A stretch of DNA of 64,000 nt from Canna indica (GCA_034359265.1 CP136890.1:44428501-44492500); one strand, 5' to 3'; positions 1 through 11,097 are shown, numbered from the stretch's first letter. The notes: generated from the letters alone by a model not told the origin. Translations and numbers: made by a program.

Positions 1-636
1 CACCTAATAGAATAGGACAAATTCTCTCAAACAATGATCGCATCAGAGATCACAAGCCTCGGAAACATATTTGCCTTGTTACAATAAATCCGCTAGAAAA
101 TGCTAAATGTGGACCAGTAAAGATGCTCACTTCCTAGTGGGCAGACCGGCGGAACCTGTCGGTCTGGCGTGCAAGACGAATCTTTTTCAAGACATATCTG
201 TAACAAAGAATCAAAGAAATGAGATAGATAAAGACTGAGACACTTGCAAAAGATGGGATAGCTAAAGAACAACACGAAGAACTGGAACAGAAGATGGAGC
301 GACACCGCCTCCCCTCACCTCTTGTTCTCAACCTTATGCCTCACCAGGAGAGCTGATCCGAATGCTCCCTTCCATATTTGCTCCAAAACCTCAAACTACT
401 CCATTTCGAAACCATCCAATTAAGAGTCTACCATCAAGAACTTTTTTAACACCCTATGAAGTCAATTAATAGTTGGTAAACACAGAGATATAAAGAAAAG
501 GACCACATCCATGGATAAAACCACTTTACTAAATTTAGGAGAATCGAACAACCACTTTAGTAAATTAATAGTTGGTAAACACGGAGATATCAACTACTAT
601 AGAGATAGAAGGAAAAATGGTTGAAAATAACCCAAC
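1..636. other. Non-coding stretch, probable interior of a CACTA element
   Basis: I see no supportable gene. Short open frames on the minus strand have no recognisable domain and begin in low-complexity sequence. A phrase around 'ttaatagttggtaaacac' occurs twice (about 464-483 and 564-583), so there is a small local duplication. Because the sequence to the right carries exon fragments and ends in a CACTA terminus at 2987, this stretch is probably transposon interior, but that is inference. Confidence 0.3.
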
Positions 637-793
637 CTCATTGACATAATTCAACATGCTTTCTTCTGTATGGTTCCATCTAAGCTGACTCTTCATCCAT
701 GCAACTGCCATCTCACAAGCGTTGCACATAGCATCACTGTGAAGACCAGCTGAGACATCCTTGTCTTCATTGATTATGCTCTCAATGCCAATG
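637..793 (-). pseudogene. Single exon fragment of a plant aspartic proteinase (phytepsin-type, saposin-like insert)
   Basis: The minus strand encodes about 52 residues of the plant-specific insert, the saposin-like domain that interrupts the C-terminal half of vacuolar phytepsins. Recognisable pieces are GIESII, DAMCNACEMAVAWM and LNYVNE; two saposin-type cysteines lie in CNAC. The piece starts at a good splice acceptor (ttctgtatgcag, ending at 794) and stops at a GT donor next to 636, so it is one complete exon with short intron flanks. The expected following exon (LCERLPSP-type) and the catalytic DTG/DSG exons are not found nearby. Established knowledge: full phytepsins are about 500 residues in more than ten exons. 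I therefore read this as a captured or decayed fragment rather than a working gene. The family call is firm; the origin is inferred from the CACTA end downstream. Confidence 0.75.
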
Positions 794-1585
794 CTGCATA
801 CAGAAGATACATGTTTTATGTGAATGAACATTGGTAAACAAAATATACAAGTTGTATATTGCAATGCGGCAATTATATTTTGCACCAAATTACAAGGTCG
901 TCTTACATTTTAGGTATGCAAAATGCCATAAGTTGCCATAGTTCACCATTATTTACTAATTTAGTCTTGTAGGAAAAAAATATTAGATGAATATGCCTTA
1001 TAGTGCTCAGAGTGAAAAGAGAGAGGGATGGGTCATAATGTACCAGACAAGAACAAAACCCCCGACAGATATTTCCAAAAAACATTTTGTAATTACACTC
1101 TTCTTTTCTCACTCTTCCTAAGTTCTTAATCTCAATAATAGTATACAATCATTTAATTGCATCCACCGCACCAAACATTGAAAGGGATCTCAAACCTGTA
1201 CAAGTGACCAAAGTCATGTAAGCTAATGAATATGTGCTTGAGAAGGAAGAAAAAAAACATGCATATTCTCGTTCATGTTATGTTCTTGAAGATCAATATA
1301 ATCCATGAATAGATACCACAATTTGATCGGACAACAAATTTCATAATTCCCATAAATTACCTGATCACTCAATTGATAAGTTCATGGTTACTATCTTCTA
1401 AAGTATACAAACTGATTGCCAACATGGAAAAAAGAATGCATAAAATGCAGAAATACAAGTATCTTACGTATGAATAGGACTCAAATTTGTTTCATAAAGG
1501 CAAATGACTTCATTTAGGTAAATGCATATCTACCATTAGGCTTTTTCAGACATACATAGCATTAATATGCAAAATTTTTTGTTAC
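794..1585. other. Non-coding stretch, nothing recognised
   Basis: AT-rich sequence with no convincing reading frame. It may contain intron sequence belonging to the fragments on either side, which share the minus orientation. Confidence 0.3.
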
Positions 1586-2643
1586 CTTATAATTAGTATG
1601 CATTGACGTAGCTTTCTTGCTCTTTCCCTCATAGGATGTTGTCATTGAAACTTGATCAAGGAACCCTACAAAAGCACATATGTTGGAAACATTCATTGCC
1701 GATACCCTGCAAAAGCTAAAATATCCCTATTTAATTTGGGGAAATTATAGCGATCATTTTTTTACAAGGATTTCTAATATATCATGCATGCAACTTGTTC
1801 TACAAAAATCCTGCAGAAACTAAAATTTTCCACTGGATTTGATAGAATAGGAGGAAAAAACAACAAATGCAAGAAAAATAAAACCTAGGTATCATCTGTT
1901 GTGCCATAACCCCAAGCTCCCAAATCCTCCACATTAAATGGAAAAATATCATCAAGGTTGTAAGGTTCAATGCATTTTGCCACCGAAAAATGATTTAGGA
2001 ATAGGAATAATATAGCATAATGAAGAATCTGCAATGAGTTCAACAAGTCTAAGGAAATCTTTCGAGGTATAGAGAAAGAGAAATCTAAGATGTCAGAGAG
2101 TTGTGGCTTACCATGTTCTCGCGCAATTAATCTACGGAGAGAGAGATAGGAAGATGAACCTTTCTCTCTCTAGCCTGCCTTGAAGTTTCAGACCAAGACA
2201 TGTGACAAGATAAAGCAAAACCAAGCAGAACCTACGAACTACATGAAAGAGATGCTAGAGAGCAAACCTCAACATCTTCAAAGGGCCAGCAATTGAAGAG
2301 CTCAAAATCCTGCTAGACCTCCATCTGAGTGCTCAAGCCTACGAACTAGGGCAGGGATAATTACCTGTTCATGTCGACGATACTGGAAGCAGCGCATGCG
2401 TCGCCTCCGCCACCGCCCTTCCTCCTCCGGCATTTCTTCTTGCGTCCCTTAGATCCCTTCTGTCTCTCTCCGTTGCTTCCTCCTCCGACGTCGAGCATCT
2501 CGATGTCTTCTTTTTGCTCCTCTTAGATTTCGTCATCATTGTCACCTAGGGTTTCAGTGGCTCCATCAAAGGCGGGCTCGTGGAAGATCGCTTCCAGTAA
2601 AGTATATATCGCTTCCCTCCATGGAGGCTGGCAGCGAACGGGG
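1586..2643 (-). pseudogene. Chain of exon-like fragments from an unidentified plant gene
   Basis: Four segments on the minus strand look like exons because each is bounded by consensus splice signals. They are: about 2643-2365, basic and glycine-rich, ending ...SSIVDMNR at an AG|GTAATT donor; 2309-2268, 42 bp between a CTAGCAG acceptor and a GAG|GTTTGC donor; about 1982-1885, containing AKCIEPYNLDDIFPF and EDLGAWGYGTTDD; and 1665-1586, containing SYEGKSKKATSMHT and ending at AAG|GTAACA. I do not recognise the protein. The first segment has a TAA in the frame of its upstream ATG, and the third runs into a TAG at its end, so the gene is probably broken. GC-rich 5' sequence abuts the CACTA terminus at 2770-2987. 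Capture of a host gene piece by that element is the best explanation, but a decayed resident gene is possible. Confidence 0.4.
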
Positions 2644-2769
2644 GCGGCGAGAGGCAGGCAGTGAGAGGTGGGCGCGCGGCAGACAAGACGCAGAGAGACA
2701 GAGAGACAAAGAGATAGGACAGGGATAAAAATCGCGAGCGCGGGGATAAAAAATAGGAGAAAAAAATTC

Positions 2770-2987
2770 ATTTTCTGACGGTATTTGGTGACGGCGACGG
2801 CGATCGCAACAAGCGGTCACACGCGGTCGCCATGCAGTCGCTAAGTTATTAACTATGCGATTGCAATGCCGTCGCCAAATTAACATCTTTGCGACCCCAC
2901 GGCATTCGCGATCGCAGAATCGTCGCATCTGCGATCACATAGTTGCCGTCGCAAAATCGCCATCGCAGATAGCTTAATTTCTAGTAG
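2770..2987 (+). mobile_element. CACTA (En/Spm) transposon right terminus with subterminal repeats
   Basis: The sequence ends in TTTCTAGTAGTG at 2987, the reverse complement of the CACTACTAGAAA inverted-repeat end of CACTA elements. The preceding 200 bp is packed with GCGACGG/GCGATCGC-like motifs in both orientations, the subterminal binding repeats typical of the family. The element therefore lies to the left of 2987. No left CACTA end is visible between 1 and 2770, so the element either begins outside the window or has lost that end. The next three bases (caa) would be one copy of the 3-bp target duplication. Confidence 0.75.
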
Positions 2988-3556
2988 TGCAACCTCGACT
3001 CATTCTAGGCAATATCATCAAAAGATTTTCAAACGGCATCGTCACCACCACCTGCAATAAATATAGACACATGCGTCTCGGGTAACCATAATTCCATTTT
3101 CCATTATTTTCATCTTGGAGTCCCAGTAATTTGAGCATCGGAGTATCATTTGCAGGTCCCCCCTTGGCCGGCATCGAAATAGACGAGGAGGGACACTGAA
3201 CCGGACCAGAAAGCCCTAACTCTAAGGCAATAATATATATGAACACAAAATGAAATGTACAACAATAACAATAGCATTGAACAAGTTTGCCCACGCATAT
3301 GTATGAATGTTCAACTTTTTTTTCTCTTTCTCTATAGTATATTACTATATACTTACAAGTATGAAAACTTAGGATGTACTATACACCTAGACTTTTCAAT
3401 TTATTTGGCATTCCCTCATACTCAGTGCTAAAAGAATAAAAAAGCCCTGACATTTTGTTTATCGGGCCCATGCATGTTATATGTGCAGTGTCTTCCAAAA
3501 AAAATTTAAAATTTAAGAAGAAAGAATCAAGAGATTGATGCCTTTTGTACTGCTCG
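2988..3556. other. Spacer between the CACTA end and the GH9 gene (3' flank)
   Basis: This holds the presumed 3' flank of the minus-strand endoglucanase. A 106-residue open frame (3294-2974) has a hydrophobic start, no recognised domain, and runs into the CACTA terminus, so I do not call it a gene. No clear polyadenylation signal could be assigned. Confidence 0.4.
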
Positions 3557-6007
3557 CTAGCTAGAGAAGGACGATGGGGTTGAAACTTTTTGTATGTGTG
3601 GACCAGAAATTAACCGATGTAACTTGGCGAGGACGCCCACCAAAGGAGCAGTGTTATATGTGCATGCCTCTGTTTGTATATAATTTTCTCGTTGGTCTCT
3701 AAACTCGTCCTTTGAATCGGGACCGCCAACAAGCGCCCCTATGACCACATTGGGGTTCGGGCTGCGCCGCCCGTACCAATCGTAGTACCCTTGCATGCAC
3801 CCAATGAAGCTATCGCTCTTCTTGTAGGATACTGTGGAAGATCCTCTATGATGGACCCTTACAGGATAATTTGGGCCATAGCCCACTAGGTAGCTCATGT
3901 GCATAGGATTAGAGCCTAATATATAATCGGCTTGGGATTTGACCAAGTCCATCAAATCATCAGGCTCAGCAGCGCCATCCGGGCATTGGAGGCCATAGCG
4001 AGCATCCTTCAAGTGGTCGGCATAGATGCTGAGGAGGAAGGTGGCGCCGGAGACATATTGCATGTTGTTCCACTGACGGATGTAGAGCATGCCGCCGGGG
4101 CTGCGGTGCACGTTGCTACCATTGTTCTTGTTGAGACAAGCACAGATGTAGTGCTCAGCCTTGGATCGATATTGTTCCAGGGTTTGCCTTTGCACCTTCT
4201 TCAGATTCTCTTCCATCAAAAGCTGAGACAAAGAAAGTGAAGATTAGCTTAAGCAAATAAGAAAGCATGATATCTGATCAACAATCAATTAAGATATTTG
4301 TTTGGTGTAGAAATAGCTTGAGTCGTATAACTAATGTTTATGATAGCGATTAAAATTACTGATAGCCAATAATAAATGGAAGTTGATGTGGATAGATAGG
4401 CTTTTCAGTCATGCTCCTATTCATGTGCCGCATGGGGCAAGAATGGTGAGCTGTCACACCATTATTAATATCGTGTTATAACGATACATATGCCCTCAAT
4501 TTTCTTTACAAAAGAAATAAAGCAACTTTTCTTCCTATTTCCATGCTTCCGTGCTCCTTAAGCAAGAGAGAAAAAGAAACTGATGTGCTCCAAATATGTC
4601 TTTAATCACAACCGTTCATTTTTGAATACATGAACTATCACCCTAATTGTAAAGTAGTAGCCATAAAGACTTCGGATTCGGTCCAACAACCTTTTACTAA
4701 GTGCAACTTCCTAATTTGGACTGAGGAAGAACCAGTCAAAAAATTATTGATCCTTCCTTTTTTTAAAATTATTTTTACCTTCTTTGGTTTGAATTAATTA
4801 GTTCATCGCATTGAATAAAGCCTAAAGTTAACTTTCCCTGTCGCTAAAGTTAATTACTATATATGTTTGTCGTTTTATATATGAAGAGGTTATGTATGTT
4901 AATCATGTAATTAATTAATTAAATAAAACAAACCTTGGAAGCCAGGATTTGAACGCCAGCGAACTTGACGTCCCAACTAAACTCGGTTATCGCCCACCCG
5001 GTGCCGCCGAAGCCTTCGGCGTTCGCCACCACGTAGTCCAAGTAATCCGCCTTCCCCGTCGCCCTGTGGAGCCACAGCGCCGCCCACAGTAGCTCGTCCT
5101 CGTACCCGCTCCACGACGGATAGTATCTCTTTGCTTCCCTGATGCTGCTGTCGTACTTGCCCCGATATTTGTCCGCAAACTCAAACAACTGTATGCATAT
5201 ATATATTCGGAAAAAGATTATTATGTGCATAAATTATATAGAAAATATGATAGGAAATTAATTACTTGTTGGGCGTGATGCAACAGAAGGTGGGAATAAT
5301 GCGGATTGGAATCCCGGAACACGATGGCTGCAGCAGCCATGGCGGCCGCGGTTTCGCCGGCGACGTCGGATCCTGGGTTATCGGTGTCGATCTTGTACGC
5401 TTGCCGCGAGGTCGTCATGTCCTCCGGCCTCTGCCAGCAGTAGTGGTCGGTGTCGCCGTCTCCCACCTCGACCCAGAGGACATAAGGATGGGTGTGGGCT
5501 TTGATGAAGTAATCGGTGCCCCACTTGATGGCCTCCAGAGCGTGGTGGTATTCCCCGGCCGCCGCAATCTCGTTTCCGTACTCGATGACGCTCCACGACA
5601 GCATGGTAACAGTGAACGCCATGGGAAGGCCGAACTTGACATGGTCGCCGGCGTCATAATACCCTCCCACGAGATCTACCTGCACATATATATATAATCA
5701 ATATAAGATATACGCAATTTCACTAAATATTGATTAGATAGAAATACTGAGTACTCACTCCTTGTTGGAGGCCATCGGTGAGGCCCGAGTGGCTCCGCCA
5801 GGCGACGCGCTGGTTGTATGGAAGCCGGCCGGAGCGCTGCGCCTCGAAGTAGAGAACACTCTTAGACAACGCCTCCTTATAATCAAATGAAGCTTTAGCA
5901 GCAGCAGCAGCAGAAAGAGGGAGGAAAACCCAAAGAACAGCCGTAACTAATACGATAGGATCTCTATTATATCTCCATGATTTTTTAATTCTGCCCTCCC
6001 TTTCCAT
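3557..6007 (-). CDS. Endo-beta-1,4-glucanase, glycoside hydrolase family 9 (class B, secreted)
   Basis: Four exons join in phase 0: 6007-5759, 5679-5266, 5188-4934 and 4222-3557, with GT-AG introns of 79, 77 and 711 bp. The product is about 527 residues, normal for a plant GH9 enzyme without a cellulose-binding tail. Residues 1-36 contain a basic start and a hydrophobic stretch ending in an alanine run, a likely signal peptide, so it should act in the cell wall on beta-1,4-glucans. Seen directly: GGYYDAGDH (DAGD at 92-95, including the catalytic aspartate), VHHRGSS (His 430-431), and DQRENY...[11 protein letters not shown] (Asp 482, Glu 491, the family's acid/base region). An N-glycosylation sequon NGS is at 340. 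No membrane anchor follows the signal region, so it is class B rather than KORRIGAN-like class A. There are no stops or frameshifts. Third codon positions are very GC-rich, unlike the AT-rich surroundings. It is the only intact host gene in the window. The exact paralogue cannot be named without alignment. Confidence 0.93.
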
Positions 6008-6044
6008 AGTTTTATTAACCTGGGCTTGATCATATACCAGATGC

Positions 6045-6063
6045 TATATATATATATATATAT
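6045..6063 (-). promoter_or_regulatory. TA-repeat / TATA-like core promoter of the GH9 gene
   Basis: A (TA)n run sits 38-56 bp upstream of the GH9 start codon (ATG at 6007-6005) on the coding strand. Its position would give a very short 5' leader, so it may be either the TATA element or a simple repeat that expanded at one. No transcript evidence is available here. Confidence 0.4.
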
Positions 6064-6800
6064 GGTTGTGAAACAAAGAGCAGAAAAAAGAAGCCCCTCT
6101 TTGCTTCCTCCTCCTCCTTCCTCTTCTTGTTAGAGGTACTTGCTTATTAATTATGGCTTCCTTGTAATCACAATTGGATTTGTTGATTTATAATATGGGA
6201 GAGAGTGTAAGGTCAAGGAAAGAGAAACATTACCCACCCACATCGACCCATTCAAGATGGTCAATGTTAAGTGATCAAACAACTATACTGGAGTGGGTCC
6301 TACATGGACCTCGTCGAGGGGCCAGGCGAGTCGAGGTGGTTGACAGAATCAACAGCTGCAATCCACGATTGACTCCGTCGAATGGAGGAGGTAGTTGGTG
6401 AGCCAGATGGCGTCACGAGGCGTCATGGGAATAAATATAAATATATGTATATATTTTTGCGATCCATAACGAGTAATAACGAGTGCAATGTAAATAATAA
6501 TGGAGAAGGAGAAGAGCGAGTCAACAATTGCACGCATTTGGAGAGGAGGAACAAAAGTTGAAGACGAAAGGAGAGTAAGGCGCTACAGCTCCTGGCTTTG
6601 TCTTCTAGTTGGGCTTAACGCGGGTTTGCAATTGGTCGCGATCATGGGTTTGTTTATCTTGTCGGTGCACCGCCACGTGGACTACTCTGGAGTGATCGAA
6701 GCCCTAACCTGAGCGCGTGCAAGCGCAACTACGTTTTCGGAAGATGGAAAAGCCAGTTACAGTCTTCCACAGCGTTCCCTCGGAGAAGAGCTCAATTTCT
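6064..6800. other. Upstream region of the GH9 gene, no gene seen
   Basis: Non-coding flank. A CT-rich tract around 6090-6130 would lie in the GH9 promoter. A G-box-like CACGTGG is at about 6673-6679. The open frames here (for example 6500-6712) show no domain and I leave them out. Confidence 0.4.
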
Positions 6801-6892
6801 ATGGAGTCGGACTCCTACAATGAAGCACGCATCTCAAAGTAGTTTTTATTTTGTTTTGAGATTCGTGCTTCATCATTGGAGCCCGACTCCAT
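6801..6892. repeat. 38-bp inverted repeat (hairpin) with 16-bp loop
   Basis: The left arm 6801-6838 begins ATGGAGTCGGACTCC and the right arm 6855-6892 ends GGAGCCCGACTCCAT; the two are nearly perfect reverse complements with about five mismatches, and pairing extends weakly outward. It could be a small foldback/MITE or the stem of a small-RNA hairpin. No target-site duplication is obvious. Confidence 0.75.
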
Positions 6893-7334
6893 AAAATTTT
6901 TCTATGAAACCGAATTTCATAATAATTTTTTTTTTTCCTAGGAGAGTCTTTAATTGAACCATGCACCCAATTATAAGTTACCAACCAAATATTCAAATTT
7001 TTAAAATAAAAATTTGACTAATCCTAGTTGAATTTAATTTAACCTCAACTCAATCAAATTTTATGTTTTAGATTGATAGAAAAGATTTTGTTATTTCTAT
7101 TTATTTATAAATTTTTAAGTTTTTGGACTTTAGTCTTATAAAATTTATTTTAATATTTTCAGTCTTTTAAATTTGTTTTGTAGTGCAAATTTTGATATTT
7201 TCAAATATATATATATTTGAATTCTTATATGATAATTGATGTGTAATTTCATTTGACATTAAAAATCAATAATGTATTGAGATGATAAGAAAATTATGGA
7301 TAAGAAAATACATAAAAATGATGTGCATGCTTAA
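6893..7334. other. AT-rich spacer, nothing recognised
   Basis: AT-rich DNA between the hairpin and the Harbinger left end, with no open frame worth calling. The last bases are TTAA; the TAA (7332-7334) is the candidate target duplication of the Harbinger element. Confidence 0.4.
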
Positions 7335-8349
7335 GGGCGCGTTTGTTTGCGAAAATATTTTTTAACTTTTCGTTTCGTGAAAATCGAAATGGATTTTCAA
7401 ATTTCGGAATTTTGGTTTCGATTTTTTTGTTTGGCGAAAACGTATTTGTTTGACATGTAGAAATTTCATGTTTCGTGAAATGAAACCAGCGAAAACTTAT
7501 TTGTTTTGTATTGATTTCGTTGATAATTTTGGGGACGAAAATTGAAACTGTGTTTGTTTATCAAATATAGTTTTAATTTCAATTTAGTAAATTATACTTT
7601 TTTATTATAATTTATTTAATTTGATGTCATTAACTTAAATTTAAAAAATATATGAATAATATTAAATAGTTGATAAATATATTGTGAATATTATTTATTT
7701 AGGATATAAAAATTATTAAAATATATTTTATTACATTTTTTAATTTATAAATAATTCAAAATAATATTTGTAAATAATATTAATTAATTAATTAATTAAA
7801 ATAAAAGCTAAATATTAATATTTTCATGAATTAATTATCAATTAAATATCAACTAAATATGAGCTACGTATCAACTAAGTACGAACTCATATTTTTTTAC
7901 TTCTTTAACTAACCCAACTTAGTAATTGTTGAAATTATTGATGTAGTAGTTTTTATGAAGTTATAAAATTATAAAATTACATTTAATTAATGCATTGATA
8001 GAGTTAGATAGAATTACATGAATTGAATATAAAATTATTATACGCAGATGATAGTATTTATACCAGATTGATCTATTCATCTAGTGGCTGATATTTTGAT
8101 AAAATGATGCTCAACCTTCCATTGACATTCTTGTGCTTATAATTTAGATTCATAAGTGTCGAGAGTTGAGATAAGGTACATAACTAGAATGGATAGAGTT
8201 GTTGGTATGAGATTAGGGGCGGAGCTATACATATAGTGTAAAATTAGATAAGTATATATTAGTTAGTCCACATTCTTTCTTATTATTCTACACATGAAAG
8301 CTGAGATCGAAATAGAGACAGAGAAAGCGGCAGTTGAAGCAGCAAAGAT

Positions 8350-8600
8350 ATTTTTATTAATTTTGATTGTAACTTGATAATAATGATCAATGACATACAA
8401 AGTTTTCTAAGTATCAAATAAAATGACATATTTTTATTAACTTAGATTGTAACTGGTAATAATGATCAATGGAATACAAGATTGTTTAAGTATCAAATAG
8501 AATAACATGTTTTGATTAACTTAGATTGTAACCTGATAACACTGATCAATGGCATACAAGGTTTTTTAAGTATCAAATATAATAACATATTGTTATTAAC
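8350..8600. repeat. Tandem repeat, about 82-bp unit, three copies
   Basis: Three successive units share the phrases GATTGTAAC, AATGATCAATG and AAGTATCAAATA, starting near 8362, 8445 and 8525. The copies have diverged by several substitutions each. They lie downstream of the Harbinger transposase gene within the element. Confidence 0.75.
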
Positions 8601-8753
8601 TAGCTATATCCTGAGCAGGTTACTGCATTCGCCCGAGGTTGATGAGTTGGAATTTGCCAATCGAAAAACGTCGGACGGGATCAAGCATTGTTACCTTGTC
8701 CATCAACAATCCTCATGACATCAATTTTGACGGTAAAAATGTAGGATAATGAA

Positions 8754-9000
8754 GGAAAATGCGTATCACCATTAATTGGTGATCGTCTCCAATTCATCAT
8801 CCACCAAAATAAAGTTTGCCCATTATCTTAAAATAACCAAAATATAAAGCACAACCACTCATTTATATAAGCACAACCAAACAATGAAATATAAGCACAA
8901 CCACTCATTTATATAAAACCATAACTGATAAAGGGCAACATTACTTTACGACCTTAGGAGGAAAGTGCGCATAACCATTGATTGGTTATCGCCTCCAATT
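8754..9000. repeat. Duplicated segment (about 45 bp, 206 bp apart), each copy with a small hairpin
   Basis: The copies at about 8754-8798 and 8961-9004 both read GGAAA.TGCG...hairpin...TCG.CTCCAATTC. Copy one contains ATCACCA-TTAAT-TGGTGAT (8765-8783) and copy two ATAACCA-TTGAT-TGGTTAT (8971-8989). The C-G pair of the first stem is an A-T pair in the second, so pairing is conserved by a compensatory change. Between them is a smaller repeat of AAGCACAACCACTCATTTAT. Confidence 0.7.
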
Positions 9001-9609
9001 CCTCGCTGATATGAAACTAAAGTTAATCAGATAATAAGATAAAGTAGTCAAATTACATTAGTAGTCCAATAAAGTAATTATGTTTACATCATTATTGTTA
9101 TCTACCCTACTTAAAGAAAAAAATAATTGCAATGAAAACAAGTACTATCAACCCCTTGCAACCCATGTCAAGGAGCTTGTTCATTTTTGCCTCAAGTGAA
9201 AAGAGGTCCCTACTTCTTTTGTTCACTTCTTCTTCCTCATCGCGTATTGTCGTTGCAATGGGAGTGATCCATCGGAAGAATTCACAACTGGGAATGCCAA
9301 TTTTGTCTCTATTTATTCAAGTCACATATAATCGACCGGGATTTTTCTAACTTTCACTTATCTTTATCGCGGCTCGCAAACCGCAAAAATATTCTTTGTT
9401 TCAATATCTCAAATATGTTTTGCTTATTCGGGATGAAGAAGCTGCCATACTATTTAATGAAACTAAAATTAGTATATTGTTGGTAACATACACTATCGTA
9501 GAATTCTAAGTAGCAATTAAGTCTATTACAAGTCCAAGCCATAGAATTCTATTTACATGTTTAAACCTAATTAAAATAGCAAGGGCAATCAGCGTCGATG
9601 TGCCCAAAG

Positions 9610-10929
9610 CTAATTTGCAATCCCTTCCCGAATGTTATGTATAGCATTTTGAGTTGAAGAAGATTCATCACCTACCGATGAGGAAATAAGGGGTGAAGAT
9701 TGTTCTTCATCATCAATAATAACTTCTTCATTGTTCCAAATATCGATTAATTCATCCGAATTACGATATTTAATAATGAAGTTATGAATTGTACAACACG
9801 CCAATACGATATTATTTTGTCTTGCTAGCGAGTAATTTGGCATCATCTTTAATATCAGAAAATATGCTTTCAATAGTCCAAAGCATCATTCGATTACGTT
9901 CCGAACGGAGGAAATGCCATTGATTGAACAATTCTTTTTTTGTTGAGGGGCCTCGACTACGATAATCTGATCTATGGTACCTTTCACCACGATAATGTGC
10001 CAAAAATCCAAATACATTCGGGTATCCCGCATCAACCACGTAGAATTCATCTAACAAAAGGTAAGAAAAAATTCTATTAAAACCAAATCAACACTAATGA
10101 AGTAATTACGTTGAGTTAAATTTACCTCCTATTGGCATAGGAAAATTTGAGTTAGGAGAATAAATAGTGTGGCTGAAAATACGCGCGTCATTCGCGCTTC
10201 CCTCCCAACCACTCTTCACGTAGGTGAATAACATGCTGTGAGAGCATGCTGCCATTACATTTTGTGTAATGGTTCCCTTACGGCCCCGATAGAAAGATGC
10301 CTTATTTGTGGGAATGAATGCCGAGATATGTGTCCCATCTATCACCCCTATGCAATTCTACAAAAGGATTGTTCAAATATTAGAAAACCCCTATGGAATT
10401 ATACATAAGGACTAGGAAAATATTTTACCTTAAAATAAGGGAACCACCTAGGATGCCCTTCAATTTCAGGTTGAACAGTTCAAGGTTCTCGGGGTTTGAT
10501 AATGTCTGTTCCCAACCTAAGAATCGCTGCAAGTGTCAACTTGAACCACTTGTGACACATTTGAGTGGAGTGTTGATAGCACTCCGCAACCACTCTCACT
10601 CGTTCATTATGACACATTGTATATAAGAACATTACAACTGCTTCCTCCACAAATATATTTTGGTCTTCTAAGCCAAGTCTCCTAAGATCGATGCATAATC
10701 TAAGAAATAGACTTGGCTCCATACGCAAGTTCTCGTAGCATCGTATAGGACTATGTATTAACTCCTGCACATAGTCTGCACTTCTCAAAATTGAAGTGCG
10801 CATTGCTCTTCTTGGGGTTGGATTTTCTAATTCATCCAACTTATCCAATATATCCAACATGAGTAATAATACCAAGTCATCGAAAATTTCTTCATCGCTA
10901 TAAAATGTATGTGGAGGTTGATGACTCAT
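9610..10929 (-). pseudogene. PIF/Harbinger DDE transposase, damaged
   Basis: It reads leftwards from ATG at 10929. The first part (10929-10480) is the helix-turn-helix-bearing N-terminal region, ending TDIIKPR. After a non-coding interruption comes GVIDGTHI (first catalytic Asp) and WEGSANDARIF (second Asp) in 10345-10106, then YVVDAGYPNVFGFLAHYRG and KKELFNQW in 10057-9914. The third acidic residue is in SVRNVIE, but it is reached only after a 1-nt frameshift near 9913 and is followed by an in-frame TGA at 9887-9885. The last frame (9873-9610) carries the usual C-terminal LACCTIHNFII. Interruptions near 10346-10480 and 10058-10105 could be introns, since acceptor-like ends are present. All three catalytic residues remain but the gene cannot be translated whole. 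Its partner is the Myb/SANT-like gene upstream at 11098-12045. Confidence 0.88.
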
Positions 10930-11097
10930 TCTACGATAATTAAAAAATAAGTTATACTATTTGCATGAAAACATAACGCATTAAAGGAAACAAACAAGAA
11001 ATAAATTGTTCCGTTCAGTTCATAACCAAAGTATGAAAAAAAAAAGTATTCTTACACATATTGTTCAATCCGACATCATACAAATTAAAATAAAGTG

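Noticed and set aside
2566..2928. Arginine-rich 120-residue minus-strand frame
   Set aside because: It runs from CACTA subterminal repeats into a gene leader and has no domain.
3932..4240. 102-residue open frame on the plus strand inside GH9 exon 4
   Set aside because: It is the antisense shadow of a GC-rich coding exon; the minus strand has a full conserved protein.
5266..5697. 143-residue plus-strand and several minus-strand open frames over GH9 exon 2
   Set aside because: All overlap the GH9 exon in other frames; high GC keeps them open.
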